This document shows, in pieces, positions 1 through 12,865 of a stretch of 64,000 nucleotides of DNA (its first letter is position 1; each line of letters opens with the position of its first letter). A program made the translations under genes and the position numbers. This DNA comes from Paragyromitra xinjiangensis (Eukaryota > Ascomycota > Pezizomycetes > Pezizales > Discinaceae). Location of the stretch: contig JBCAMK010000012.1 of assembly GCA_038503065.1 (NCBI GenBank), forward strand, positions 1,550,001 through 1,614,000, read 5' to 3'. The notes below the pieces were generated by a model. That model saw only the letters and a program-made list of their open reading frames with translations, was not told the DNA's origin and ran no database searches.

Positions 1-1623
1 TGCGATCGCCTTGAGGGTGATTTATGCACTGCTTTCTGCTGGGTTCGGCTAACGACGCCCCCCCGTCTGATCTTGGGTGAGAGTCTGTATTCTCGAAATC
101 TCTCTCTGCATTGTGTACGTACAGATAGATACTTTTGCTGGAAGTATCTTATGCCGATGGCGTTGCTGTTCCAAATACATGTCATGTATGTTTCTGGTTC
201 GTCATCCTTGGCAGGGCGAAAGGCGCAAGTCCCCGAAATAGCAATCAGCCCCCTCTTCTGGGGCATTCCGGTATTATGTTTCCTGGACTTGAAGATCATG
301 GATAGAGGTGCCAGGGCACGCAAGCGAGAAGGAGCATCCTTACAATTTGTACCGTTCCGGACATGTCGCATGGGTAGCTGACCTCCCTCCCCGCAAAACG
401 AGGGGGAGGGAGGGTGTTATCGGCACATAACGCTCTCCCCAGCTGTAGTACGAAATTAGCAACACGTGGAAACCTGAAAAATCCCCTCCCACCCCCGCAT
501 CATGTAGATGTACTGTACCTACCTCCTTACATACATTGCACGCATTCGGAGATCAGAGCAGCTGAGATCATTGTTGATACTGCCTCGGCATGCACGATAT
601 TCGATAACTGGAAGGAAGGCTGGAATCCAAGCCTAGCTGATCAGTGGTGCCTAGATAGAAACTGCATCGAAAAGCTGCGGACCACCGATTACGCCTGTCA
701 GAGGCGATTACCGTATTGAAGTTTCCGTGCCGAGTTTCATATCCGACCTGTCAATATCAGCTCTCTCCCGTCGGCATGTTTTAACCTTCCAAGATTCCAA
801 TGGCGGGGGCTTGTCTTCTGTAAAAAATGTGATGTGATATCTCTGCATATTGAATTGTCTTGCGGAGATGGTGGTTTTTTTTTTCTCATGAAGCACTGCG
901 TTCGTCCTACCGTCACGCAAGAAGCAGTAAATGTACCGCCACCTCAAACGTTAAACATTCTTGTTACGTACCCCACCTTTTCCTTTCTTTTTGATCGCTG
1001 TATCGTAAATCGTAGAGCGCATCATACGCCACTGGTATCGAAAACATCCCCTTTGGACGGGTTACAGCGCGATTGATCAACTTGCTGACAATACCGCCCT
1101 CACAATGACACTCGGTAATAGAAAGCTTCAAGATCGGCAGCACGTATCGGATCACCAGGTACCCTTACGTTTCTGTTTGGCTAGATTTATGTACTGTGCT
1201 TCTATATTCTTTTCAGCCCCTCGGGGTTAGCGAACGTTTTTGTGATGCCCCTCCTGACCTGGAAGATGGGATGAACTTGTTCGGGATCAAAAGAGGGAGA
1301 TGTTGTGCACTGCATACGCAATAGGCGGCAACACTGCATATAACTGACATTAATTATCATTGGTACAACTATAGTGTACAATACATGAGACGAAAGGAGA
1401 GTGAAAACAAAAAGACACCAATTACCAAGCCCAGATCAGATAAACCACCCAAAAAAAAAAACCATACCGTAATGCAAGATATCGAGAGAGAGGGAAAAAA
1501 AAAGCAAAAACACCCCGTCGCCTTTATATGCTAAAGAAGAAAAAGAAAACCCCCCCCGAAAAACAAAATAAAAAAAGATAAAAAAAAAAAACCAAGTCGC
1601 GCCTTCCATTTAACCGAAGTGAT
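1..1623. other. No gene recognised (left edge)
   Basis: Reading frames here are short, overlap on both strands and show no recognisable domain. Positions about 1440-1600 are rich in A-runs just beyond the 3' end of the minus-strand P450 gene, consistent with a 3' flank. I see no RNA gene or repeat that I can support. Confidence 0.5.
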
Positions 1624-3617
1624 TTAGTTAGGCTTGTATTTGCCCAAAAACTCCTCTCCAAGCTTTGCCTCGCGTTCGATCACTTCTAGGACGCGGGGAC
1701 AACGAGGCTCGATATGGCATCGGAACGGCTGAGGTTTTGAATTGAAACCATCCGTGTATGCAAAGATGTTTGGGGTGATCTCTAGCCCGGTGTTCTGATC
1801 GTGAGCTTTCGAAATGTTAAACCCCCAAAGAATCCGAGTGACCGTGATGAAGAGAGAATTCTCAGCGAGCTGTTTGCCAGGGCAAATACGTCGTCCCTGT
1901 GAAAGTGTTAATCAAAGCAAGGTAGAATGTAAGGGGGGTCGGGTCAGCTTACCCAGCCAAAAGCGGAATGTCCATCACGGTGAGGATATGGTTCTGTGCC
2001 ATCTTCCCCTGGGCTCAAGTATCGCTCAGGCACAAAGTTGTGAGAATCCTTAAAGTACTTCTCGTTGTGATGTATTGCCCAAAGATTACCGAGGATTGTT
2101 GTTCCCTTTGGTATGAAATGCCCATTATAATGGTCGTCCGTAATACTAGCATGGGGGGTACCGCCCATGACGGCAACAGGTCTCCATCTGAGCGTCTCCT
2201 TGATGATAGCATTGCAATAGGGGAGGTTCTGCTCGTCACACCAATCTGGAGACCGATCCCTGCCGACCACACGATCGAGCTCTTCTTGTGCCTTCGCTGC
2301 CACTCTCGGAAAACAAGTCATGGCTAGGATAAAACTCATTAACGTTGAGGAAGAAGTATCGCTTCCCGCACCAAACAAAGAACCAGTTGCATATGCAATC
2401 TCCCGTTCGGAAAGGGCTTCGGGGTTCTCTTCCCGCTTCTCCCACAATGTCTTTGTGAAGCACGCTGGCGCGTCTCCCCGCTCCATTCGATCCCGAACAC
2501 TGAGCGCAAGCTCAGAAAGCAATTGGGTAGACTCCTCAGCCCGACGCTTCACCTCCCGTTTCCAGGGGGCGAGGCAGTCAGGGATAAGCTTGAGCACAGG
2601 GAACGACTCCGCCCAAAAGGCACCAGGACTAACACAAGCTCAGCTACAGTCCTTAATTCACGTGGGGGGCTAACAGAATACTCACACATTAAGCGTTGCC
2701 ATATAGGCCATTCTCTTATAGATCTTCTTGATAACGGGATCTTCCAGATCATCCACTCGTTGTCCGTACGCGACACAAACCATCAACGAAGCTGCATATC
2801 TCTCAAGGTGCTTCCTAAAATTGACCGGGTTCTTGACGAAGTCAAGAGCCAGCCTTTGCGACTCCGCTACTTGAATAGGTTTATAACTCTCGCAAGCTCG
2901 GCGGAGAAGCCCACTATGAAATATCTTGCGGGTCTTCCGCCACTTATCCCCATGAGGCATAGTGAGGAGGGCGTCATTATTTGTAAACAGTTCTCCTGCA
3001 CAATGTTAGCAAAGCATAAATATAAGAATTCTATAGAAATGAAGCTCACCCATAATTACGAATCGCGGACGAGACGAGTATATCGCAGAACGACGATCCA
3101 AAAGATCACAAGCTACCTTTGGATCTCCGATTACAATGGTAGGGCGACGGCCAGTCCAAACGGTCACCAATGAACCATACATATCTGTCCATTGTTTGAA
3201 TTTGTACCATGGCTTCTGCGGTGGTAAATGCCATTTATTTCCCAAAAACGGAACAGGTGATGGTCCTGGAGGCCTGAAGAATCGTTAGCCTAATGTACAA
3301 GGTGGGGGGGAAATAACTGAGACATGCATGATGGAGTGCCGCCTGTAGTCCTGAAAGACAATCAAAAGACATAACATGACCAATGCTGAAAACAATGTTC
3401 CCGCTGTCAGGCTGGCAAGGCCGCGAAACTGGGTTGCCGTCTGGTCTATTGGGAGGATAATAGGGTCTTCATGATATCGTGGGATTTTTAAAGTTCCGGC
3501 AAGGTGAAGGTTTGATATGAGTGATGCTAGAGGAGCTTCGACAGTAGAAGTGAACGGTGAGCTCTGAGGTATGGGCAGTTGGGCAATCATGGTTTCCTTC
3601 ATGTTTAATGAAGTCAC
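1624..3617 (-). CDS. Cytochrome P450 monooxygenase (microsomal type)
   Basis: A heme-thiolate monooxygenase, probably ER-anchored and dependent on NADPH-P450 reductase; the substrate is unknown. Exons from 5' to 3': about 3617-3328, 3273-3050, 2995-2686, 2628-1953 and 1896-1624. Visible in order are a hydrophobic anchor (about residues 67-88), a proline-rich hinge PPGPSPVPFLG, the helix-I motif AGSDTS, ExxR as KETLRWRP, PERY, and the heme loop FGWGRRICPG. The heme loop is created by splicing out 1897-1952. At about 590 aa it is slightly longer than usual, so the true start may be an internal Met such as the MKETM start. The junction of exons 1 and 2 is uncertain: the only phase-compatible donor I found is a GC dinucleotide at 3327-3326. 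The sequence style recalls the O-methylsterigmatocystin oxidoreductase-like group, but no biosynthetic cluster genes flank it. Confidence 0.88.
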
Positions 3618-3712
3618 TGAACACAGTTCACAACAATCTGTAAGGTTGAATGAGATGCTAAAAATCCGATGTGTTCGTCATATACTAAGTTGGAGGACTG
3701 GCGAGGTCCGAC

Positions 3713-3718
3713 TTTATA
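3713..3718 (-). promoter_or_regulatory. Candidate TATA box of the P450 gene
   Basis: TATAAA on the minus strand, about 96 bp upstream of the outermost P450 ATG. It is supported by position and sequence only. Confidence 0.35.
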
Positions 3719-6700
3719 CACATTATTGTGAACACCAGCTATCGCGCGCAAACTGCGGTCCATAGATTATTATCCCATGTTCTTCCGATGTGCACGGAAC
3801 AAGAGAGAGACACGAGGCAGTAGTAGTGTGCTGGGTGCTCAGCGCTCAGCCAGGGGTATTGAGACCCCACTTGGGGAGTGACGCTCAGCACATCCCAAGG
3901 GATCGGTATTTGCAGCTGCAGGGCTAGAGTTCGGGATAGGCATCGTGAGGCGAGGCTGGCGAGCGCTGAACCTGGTGCAAGGTCAAAAAAAGCGCGACGT
4001 CGCCGCAATTCGCACAGTATTACAGACCTTGCAGGGAATCTTGCGCTACCTATGTAATATATAACACCCACGTTATTATAGTCCGCTATTGGGGGAGTTC
4101 CGGAGTTCAGGGTGACACCTGTGTGGAGGGGGGGCTGCAATGCTGATGCTTGTTGATGAGGAGGAGGCTTTTGAGATGCCCGACAGCACCCGCCACTTTG
4201 CTCCTCCTGTCTTGCAGAAAAAAGCTAGGTTCTCACCATTTCGGATCATTTGTTGATTTGCGGATGGAATTCCCACCCAATAAAGATCTTTTTTTGTATT
4301 TAGTTTTCATATTCCTTTTAACACGCCGGAAACGCAGTCTGCGCAAGTCATCTTCCCTGCTTCCTTTTCTTCTGGGCTCACAAAATCGAGATATGAGCAC
4401 TGGATCCGATCTTGAACTCATTGGCGCTGATTCATCGTGGCCCTGCATACCTTTAACCCATTCAGATCAGGTGCTACGTACTTGTTTATATTGTAGTTAC
4501 TATATTGTTTCCCCGCGTGGCATCCCACGCGGTTTCCCGGCAGTTCGAAACATTCGCGAAGGAAACCGATGGCTTGGAACGATGTCGGTAATTAGCAGGT
4601 TCCAAGTTTTAGACCGTGGCTGCTTCCACAGAGCCCTACGCCTACTATTACTCCCTACTCATTTACGAACTTGGATGTTCTCAATTCTCCTGCCCGGATT
4701 GGTGATGATGGTCAGAGCTAGCTGGGGGGTTTCTGTTGAGGTCCATCACCACCATTAACTGTTGTTGGAAAAATGATGTTCGTATTCCCAGCAATACCCA
4801 CAAACCGGATTCCGAACAAGCGATAGGATCTCCTCTCACTTGCCGTACCGTTTGCCGTTTATACCAGAGAGAAAGAGGGAAAGAAGAAGAAAAAACTGAT
4901 TACCTGAGTCAATCGAGACAGCTAACGCTCAGGCTACCTATCTATCCCTACCGACTGCCGATGTCCATGTATCGGCAGTCAGGATTAATTCACCCCAGTT
5001 TCTGCGTCCAATTAAAACCTAACCGCAATCAAAGGGGGTTCCTTACTGTTATGCGCTCTGGTCCCCACGGCACAGGCCATGCAAAGATCTCTGTTTCTTT
5101 GCAGCGAGCCGTCTCCTGGTCGAGTCCGAGCGTCTGCAGGAATATCAAAAGAAATGGGACTCAACCGATCACCTCCCCATGATATTATCTATTGCCTTGG
5201 TTTCAGATGTACGTATCTTGATATTCCCCAAGGGATCATTGTCTGACAACTCCGATTATCAACACTTAGAATACGCAGAACAAAACCCCCCCCCCACAAG
5301 AACTGCTCTAAAAAAAAGAAAAGGAAAAAGGGAAAAAAAGCAAATAAACATCGGGGAACGGGAAATACATCACACTTGCATATTACTATGTGCCCCCAAC
5401 TTGGGAACGTATTTTTCTCCCACAGATAAGGAATTCCCCTGAGTTCCATTGGGTTACTTTGTGGAATAAACCCACTGCACTGACAGCATACCATCTGCCG
5501 CGTAGCTGTCCATGGCTGTGTTGAGAACAGTTAAATCCCCATCAACCAGACAGAGATTGGTATCCAATTCCAACCAACTTCATCTTCAATAATAAACATT
5601 ACTTTCATGGATGCGTCAGTCTCGTCCGCCCAATCAGTATCTATTAATCGCAGCGTCGACGACATAACTCAATAGATCTGACTACTTTTATCACAAGGCC
5701 AATTCTAGAGCCTGCGTGATATTGGTGGCAACAGCCTATTTGCTGAAAAATAATTTTATACCCTCCGCAGTACCATCGCATAGTATTGGATGAACGGTTC
5801 CTGGTACTAAATCCAACCAGTAATCGTCGTTGAAAGAAAGCCAGAAAAGATGTGTTCGCTGGATCCACTCATGACCTAGAGTCTGATAAACTTGGAAAGA
5901 AAGAAAGAAAAAAGATTTCCTAGAAAGGATTGTATTTGACTATCATGAGGATTGACAGGGGCTATTTCCTTAATTCCTCGAAGAAAAAAAAAAGCCACTT
6001 TTTCGTTTCCTTCTGAGAATAGCTCATGTTTCCGATCATGGTACATTTTTCCTCTTTCTCACGAATAAATAACTGCATCATTCACGCTAGGTAATTGGCT
6101 CCACAGGTCGAAGCGATCGAGGACCAGCTTGCTGTCTGTGGGGGTCAAAGCCCTATTTTTTTTCAGTGAATCCGTACACGGGACTCTCTATCCTCCCATG
6201 GACCTTTTCGGGCTGCAATGTAGGGAAAGTTCGCTATGAACTACTGCCACGAAGGAAAAAAAAACCAGGGCGCTGCATTAACTAAAAAGACGGGGGTTTC
6301 AATCCTCCTGCGAACGATAAGATATCACAACAAGTAGCAGGAATTAATCAAATCTCCACAGTCTGTGTCCGGCAGCTTACAGTAAAACTAACAATTCCTC
6401 TCTATCAGAAGAGTCAGTGGCTTGAGAGTACATATATCTCAAGCTCTATCATGTGGTCTCGTCACCTCAAGCACAGCTCGGATAAAACACCAAGCCATTC
6501 CACATCTTACCCCAGAATAAAGTGCGTGACCGAAAAGCCCACCCCGTATTGTGCCCCCCAGCATCCCATTGTGAAGTGAATCCTCTTCTTGCAGGTGCAG
6601 GAGATCAAAATGGAAGGACGAAGCGTAGTTGATGTGAATATGGATGGCGCTTTAGAACCTGAGGTTCACGATGTGCTGACAACGGACTAACTCGGTCCAT

Positions 6701-7225
6701 CTCATTTTTCTTCTTCCTCCCTATCTAAGGCCTAAACGGTAAAACGTAGTAGGTATCAGATGGCGTCGACATGGAATTGTCCAATGCCACGGTTGAAAGA
6801 AAAAAAACTCAGGTACAAAATACTGATCCGAACCGCGTTTGAGTTTTTCAATCCCGCCCAGGGCCCCAACAGCTGGTATATATTTCTAGTTAGCAGAAAC
6901 CGCTGGCTCGTGAAAAAAAATAAATAAGTCTCGACGCAAGGTGACGGTGCAGAAGAAAAAAACCCGGCTGCCTGGTGACTGGTGCGGACCCTGTCTGATC
7001 TCCGCCCACGATTCCCCACAACCAAAGCTTTGGTGCTTCTCGACCACGCACGGCACTTGGGGGGGAGCCCCAGAAACGTATCTAACCGAGCGAGACTACA
7101 CTGCCGTCTAAGCTTATCCGAACCTGATTGTGATTATTTTTGGAAAAAGCTGAGGAGCACAAAAGGGCTGTAAAATTTGGGGGACAAATCATTCCCGCGG
7201 AGGTAGGTAGTCGCCTGGATAAGGC
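3719..7225. other. Long gap without a recognisable gene
   Basis: About 3.5 kb between the divergently transcribed P450 and Bmt2-like genes. Several frames of 60-200 codons exist on both strands, but none shows a domain, a repeated motif or a convincing intron. A short perfect hairpin (8-bp stem CCGCGTGG, 4-base loop) lies at 4513-4532. There are C, A and T homopolymer runs, for example near 5285, 5985 and 6255. I found no transposon termini. Confidence 0.5.
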
Positions 7226-7241
7226 TTTTTTTTTTTTTTTT
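7226..7241 (+). promoter_or_regulatory. Poly(dT) tract upstream of the Bmt2-like gene
   Basis: A run of 16 T lies about 75 bp upstream of the ATG, followed by a second T-run at about 7258-7267. Poly(dA:dT) tracts are typical nucleosome-excluding promoter elements of fungal housekeeping genes. The role here is inferred from position. Confidence 0.3.
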
Positions 7242-7316
7242 CGTGTTTGTTCTTTCCTTTTTTTTTTCCTCTTGACTTGCATTGCGCGTTGCGACCAACA
7301 TCGACCTCACCTCGCG

Positions 7317-8362
7317 ATGGCACGAGTAAAGAAGCAGAAACGAACGGGATCGATCCTCCTGTCTCGACATCGCAACACCTCGGGACGAGACAGCGCGTCT
7401 CTCGTGACTCATGGTGCTCGCTCCGCCACCACGTCAGCTTTGTCGTCCAAGGCTGGGAGAACTGTTATTCGGAAACACCATACTCTGCAAAAAAGACTGT
7501 CGCAGGCCCTGGTGAAAAATGACGTCGAAACTGCAAGGACGGTCCAGGCGGAGATCGAAGCAAACGGTGGGCTTGAGAAGTACCAACGAGCAAGTGTATG
7601 GGTTCACGATCTCACGATATTTCAACGATGGTTGTTATTAAGGAAAAAAAAATAAATGAAAAAATAGTTGCTGAAAACGCGTCATTGCAGGTTTGTGGTC
7701 AGTCGAGCCAGCGCGGAGGCGATTCATCGAAAATTCTTATCGACTGGATCGGGGAGATTCGGCAGTCAGCTTCAAAATCAAAGTCGGATTTGTCCGACAA
7801 CACCACCGGCCACGCCACCGAACAGAGGTTACGGCTTCTAGAAGTGGGAGCTTTGAGTCCTGACAACGCTTGCTCAAAGTCATCACTGTTCGATGTGAAG
7901 CGGATTGACCTTAACTCGCGGCATCCAAGTATCGAGACACAAGACTTCATGGAACGACCGCTTCCTAAACACGATGATGAAAGATTTGACATCATCTCTT
8001 TGTCGCTAGTCCTGAATTACGTGTCTCTTCCCATGGGAAGAGGAGCAATGCTTCGACGGACAACAAAATTCCTTCGTGATGAACCTTTCGGCCAAGTCGA
8101 TTCCCCGCTGGCAGAATTATTTCCCTCGCTGTTCCTTGTTCTTCCGGCGCCGTGCGTCACAAACTCAAGGTATCTTAATCATGATCGTCTTGCTGAAATC
8201 ATGAATTGCCTTGGTTACACGTTGGTACGGTCGAAGTTGAGTGCAAAGTTGAGTTATCAGTTGTGGCGTTTCAAGAGTGGAGAAATGAAGCAGGATATTT
8301 TTAAGAAGGAAGAAATCAATCCTGGCAAGGCACGGAACAACTTTGCAATTGTGCTAAAATAA
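7317..8362 (+). CDS. BMT2: 25S rRNA adenine-N1 methyltransferase (Bmt2 family)
   Basis: A SAM-dependent nucleolar enzyme; the family methylates N1 of one adenine in large-subunit rRNA. Exons are 7317-7595 and 7691-8362, with a 95-bp GT-AG intron whose removal joins YQRAS to VCGQSSQRGGDSSK, a conserved family signature. The product is about 316 aa. The N-terminus MARVKKQKRTGS is basic, as expected for a nucleolar protein. Later come the SAM-site segment LLEVGALSPDNACS, the segment FDIISLSLVLNYV, and the tail YQLWRFKSG. The ATG was chosen because the family starts with a short basic stretch; the frame is open further upstream to 7140 but crosses the T-tract and looks non-coding. It is flanked by a divergent gap upstream and a MITE 258 bp downstream. 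Confidence 0.88.
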
Positions 8363-8619
8363 TAATGTACTTAGATGCGGTATTCTCGGGTCTACCCTAA
8401 ATTAATGCTCGGACGATATGTGTGCGATTTTCTCCTGCGGTAAGCCGTACATACCGTAATGGACCAACTTGCTTACCTCATTTAATAAGACAATTATACA
8501 TGACGTAGATTGTACTCCGAGAGTTTGATAGATTCGAGACGCGTGGCAGCCATTTCAAACATCACGAGTTACGAAAGTCTCTACTTATCATTGCCTTTTT
8601 AGGTACACTACTTCGCCGA

Positions 8620-8798
8620 TAGACGCCTTCACGGTCCACCCGGACACCCCCCTCACCCGGACAGATGATGATTGGTTAATATTTGGTAGAGAATTCCTGC
8701 TTAAGCAGCAAAGAAGCCGGTTGCAACGCCAGAAACTTTCCTATTCCCGTTAGTTGTCCGGGTGAGGGGGGTGTCCGGGTGGACCGTGAAGGCGTCTA
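8620..8798. mobile_element. Intact MITE, family A (perfect 44-bp terminal inverted repeats)
   Basis: The left end 8620-8663 and right end 8755-8798 are exact reverse complements over 44 bp, starting TAGACGCCTTCACGG. The total length is 179 bp with no coding capacity. Both termini are TA, consistent with a Tc1/mariner-type TA target site. A second, diverged copy lies at 42962-43640. Perfect termini suggest recent movement or a strongly constrained hairpin. Confidence 0.85.
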
Positions 8799-9823
8799 TT
8801 AACATAGCACAACTCGGATCTTTTTTTTGGCTATAGACGCAAAAGTCATGAGTTGACTAACCCTTAAGAGCCCTGATCAGTTTCGCCGCTAGGAAGTTGC
8901 AGTTTCTGCATCAATTCCTGCAGCTATTGCTGTTGCTTAAGCTAAGGCGCACTGACGAATTATTGAAAACCGGTAGAGTGTGAATCACTATTCCCTGAAG
9001 CTTATTATTTCCATGAAACCTATATCTGTCAACCTCCTTGCATCCCGGAACACGACCATATTTGTATAAGGGCAGATCACAAAATTATCTAGAGGGCGAT
9101 TAAGGATAGATGTAGCCGGGGATTGGTTATGCATTGCCTCCATCTCCGTGCTATGAACACGAAATATATGCATGAGTATCTATAAGGGCTTCCATCATTC
9201 TTGGAGCTGACCAGACTAGCTTGAACGGGCTAACAAGCCATGAGTGATAAGCGGTGACACGGGAGGGCGAGGAGTTCGGTTGCCGGTAGCCTTGAGGCTG
9301 GGCCTCTTTGGGTCTTGCGGGCTTCATGCAAGTAAGAATTTGATTAATTCGGTGAGCTCCGAGACAATGGCGCAGCCTCGGGAGATTTTGAACCCGGATT
9401 TCATGTTGTTTGCTTTGGAGCAAATGAAACCTGGCAAAGTAACTATGGGCGGGGTGGGAGGTTGGTGGCGTCTTACCGCTGTCGTGAGCTGTATTGTATC
9501 TGTGGCGTTTCTAGCTCCGGAGATCTCTCCGGTGGCTTTGTTTCGCTCTACTTTCCACCGGGCACCGATTATTCTGGTCCTGCTTCTTCGGTGTATTGGC
9601 TAACATGGCAGTGTACCGACTTAGGCGCCGGGATTCGCATCAATTATTCCCTAGTTTTACTTCGGTTCCGCTGTGTGTGGTGCACAAAGTATCACTCGCC
9701 TTAAGGACTCATGGAAAAGTGTTTATTTCATAAATTTTTTCTCTCCGAAACAATTGGATATACAATTCAACCCAAGTCCAGGGCCCCTGTCTATCAATTA
9801 AGAAGTCCGGCTTCTCCATAGTG
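8799..9823. other. Gap without a recognisable gene
   Basis: A frame of 119 codons at 9244-9603 on the plus strand overlaps a minus-strand frame of 90 codons. Neither shows a domain or plausible introns. The region lies between a MITE and the 3' end of the glucosidase gene. Confidence 0.45.
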
Positions 9824-12800
9824 CTACAACTCGTCCCTAATCTTTGCGTCTGGAGCAGGCGCGATAGCAACATTTTCAGGCATGCTCATGATCTTAACCA
9901 CAAGCGATGTCCAACCCAAGAAATGTGCGGTTCTCTGACCTTTACCGGTGTCTGAGTCGTACTGTTCCCATGCATACCCTGTGGTGTCCCATTCGCGATA
10001 GACATTCTCGACAACATTTTTTCTAAGTTTGGTGTAAATCCTCGCCGCTTGAGCTTGGTGTGGGCCGGAATTAGAACCGTACTCCTAATTTCCTCGGGGA
10101 TCGCCCGTTAGTGTGTTCTGCACGTCTGCATAGCCTGTGGGGATAAAACAAAAGCGTGGAGGTACAGATAACGGCGCGGCAAATTAAGAGAACGTACCTG
10201 TAATCTCTGGATCGCCAAATAGTTGATATTGATCCACACGGGCCCCTTCCAGTAATTTTCCCCTGTTCCAAAGTATTCATCGCTTTTGCTCAAGCTCCTT
10301 AACCCGTAATCACTCCACAAATGCTTAGGATCCTCGATCAAATCCAGCACCTTGCCCAATTTGTCCGAGTCTTTGTCCACAAGACCGACTAAGAATGGAA
10401 ATATCGAAATATACCCTTTGTGGCACACATGCACACTCTCGTCATAATCGTCAATGGTGGCGTCGCAGTATGTGCCGTGCTTGTCCGACCAGTGCAGATC
10501 ATCCACGTTTTTTGTGATAGCATAGTCGAATTCGTCGAATTCCGCGGCATCTTCCGCCTCTCCAATCTTCTCTGCTATGCGTTTTATGCAGCGTGTCATC
10601 ATGCCAACCCACGAGAGCAAATCCACATGAAGTTCACCCGTGTGTGGTGGGCGGGCACGGGGGTAATCGTCTAGTCCAGATGTGAGGCAATGTTCCGGGG
10701 TGCGGCCCCTCCACCGGTATCCTTCCTTCATGGAGTATGCCTCTCTATCCCAAGTCCTAATGTCACCTGATTGGGTTCTACGGTACCAGAAATAGTGGCG
10801 GCGAAGAAGTGGGTAGATTGACCGGAGATACTGCAGCGCTGCCTCGGGATTTTTCAAATGCGCCGTAGGAAGGTCGGCTGACGAAAACATGTTCCCGAAG
10901 GACTCTTGGCTAAGGGTTTCATCTGCTATGCTAGTCAATATCATGCTGAAAACTGCAGAAATCATATGATACTTACCCGGGCCTTGGAACTCTTCTAATT
11001 TATCAATGAATTTGGTTAGTATGAAAAAAAGAGTTGGTGGATTCGCATAATGCGGGTATTGAATTTGAAATTCCGCCGGCACTTTGGTTCTTGCTTCATC
11101 TCCCAGAATCTGCTCCCGTCCAATCCAACCGTCATCATCTACAAGCGAGAGCCAGCTCTTGACGATTTCCAATGTTAAATCCATATCCCACTCGCTGATC
11201 GGAATCAAGTGGAATCCTTCATCCCACAAGAAACCTCGTGGGAAAAATGGCCGCGAGGGAATGCTAGAAAAAAGCTCTGTTGGCCCTTCATACTTTGCTG
11301 CGTCGGGGCGATGCTGTGCTTCCGCGGCATCCTCCCAGAATCCTTCGTTTTCTTCCTGGTATTCACTAGCATATGTACGGTCTACAACGGAGGTACCATG
11401 GAAGTAACCAATACCACCCAACAGATTGGAGAAGAGGGAACGCGCAAATCTGGTGTATTTGGGTGCATCAAAGGGGGGTACTCGTGGGAATATCTTTTCG
11501 AACCGTTCTGGGAATGATGAACTCACAGACTCAATGGTCTCTGTGAGTATTTCAGCTGGTTGGGCGGCCAGTTAGTATCTTTACTAACGGGGAGCAGAAT
11601 GATAGAGGTCGTACAGCTCATTGGTTTTGGTGCAGATGCTGATGTGTAAAGGATGTCGAACTAGATATCTCGTTAGCTTTATGTGCCTCTCAACTGGGTT
11701 CTACTGGATAATGTAGTTTACCTCAAAGGCACCTTCAAAGACCTTCTGCACAAAGTGCAGATTCCCCGGTTCAAAACTATTCTTAAGGGTAAAGGTCTGC
11801 CATGGAGGGGGATGATGCTCTTTTCCGAATCTCTCCTGTAAATCAACAAGATTGTCGCGAAGGGCCAAAAACAAAAAGTCTAGCCACTCCAAAATGTATC
11901 AGTCTTTGTATCTCTGGATTCGGTGGGGCAGATCTTACCTTTTGCATTCCAAACTTGATTCTCGGAGGCCTTGATGGAGTGATATAAGGTTCTATCAAGC
12001 GGTTTCTCTGTCCAATAAGTGGGGTTTACAACTTGGGGGGGACGGTTAGATTCAGGACCAGGAGTAATGTCAATCTTGAAATCTCCAAGGCGTGGTACGG
12101 AGCCTTCAAGCTGGACCGTGCCCTCTAATCCTTTTTCATCGGGCTCGTTCACCAGAGAAACACTCCCAAAGCCTTCAAGACCAACATAAAACCAAAGTGC
12201 TGTTTTGAGGTCGGCTGGGGCTATGTTTTGTGTTTGTTAGCTAGGTTTATATTTCAAGAGTGTGGACAAAGCTTACCATCTTCTCTTGGGGTCCCAGTGA
12301 TGCGAACTCCCCAATGTCCACCTAGAATATAAGGCGTAAGTTACTTAAAATTACGGGAAGATTTGGGTATGGCTAACCATGCTCTCCACCTTCAACCTTG
12401 ACAAATTGCGTCTGTATATCGATCATGTTCCCCTGATCACGAATGATCTGGCTGCCTCCAGTTCGAATATCGTACTCTTCCCACCCGTAACCAGCCATAT
12501 TATCACCCTGCTCGCACGCATGTCGAACAGCTAATGTCGACGATGAAGGTCAGCCGTCATCTTTCTTCGTTACGAGTTAAATGATAGCATCTAAAGGATC
12601 ACGGACTATTTTGCACGGTCCTGAAATCTTCCACCCTACTCCACATTAACCCAGCTATCAAGCTGTTTGGTATCCTCGGTTTAACACCAAAATACAAGTT
12701 AGGCCTATAAGGCCCCCATAATAAGCTTTGATTCGAAGCTCTCGAAATTTCATTCACCAGAATCCATTGTCCGTCTTCTGTTGTAGTAGTCGCGTTCGTA

Positions 12801-12865
12801 AAAAGTGCTGAAAGTATCGTTAAAAGGAGGAGGTGTAGAATTGCTAAACGAGAGTGAGCCGCCAT
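9824..12865 (-). CDS. CWH41: Mannosyl-oligosaccharide glucosidase, processing alpha-glucosidase I (GH63), with one suspect splice junction
   Basis: An ER-lumenal enzyme that removes the terminal alpha-1,2-glucose from the Glc3Man9GlcNAc2 N-glycan. Exons from 5' to 3': 12865-12607, 12531-12378, 12321-12277, 12220-11939, about 11897-11722, 11660-10198 and 10084-9824. The total is about 879 aa, close to the usual 830-870. The N-terminus starting MAAHSRL carries a hydrophobic signal/anchor, followed by the beta-sandwich domain (QSLLWGPYRPNLYFG; MAGYGWEEYD). The (alpha/alpha)6 catalytic domain includes FFPRGFLWDEGFH, GWIGREQILGDEA and NYWKGPVWININYLA. The C-terminal exon has GYAWEQYD and GKGQRT. 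Odd: the intron starting at 11938 has a good GTAAG donor, but each nearby AG acceptor puts an in-frame TGA before the conserved ILEWLDF segment. Either the splicing is non-canonical or the allele is damaged. The donor at 12606 is also weak. Confidence 0.88.

Noticed and set aside
4150..4758. Plus-strand frame of 202 codons in the P450-Bmt2 gap
   Set aside because: Composition and lack of any motif suggest chance; it overlaps opposite-strand frames.
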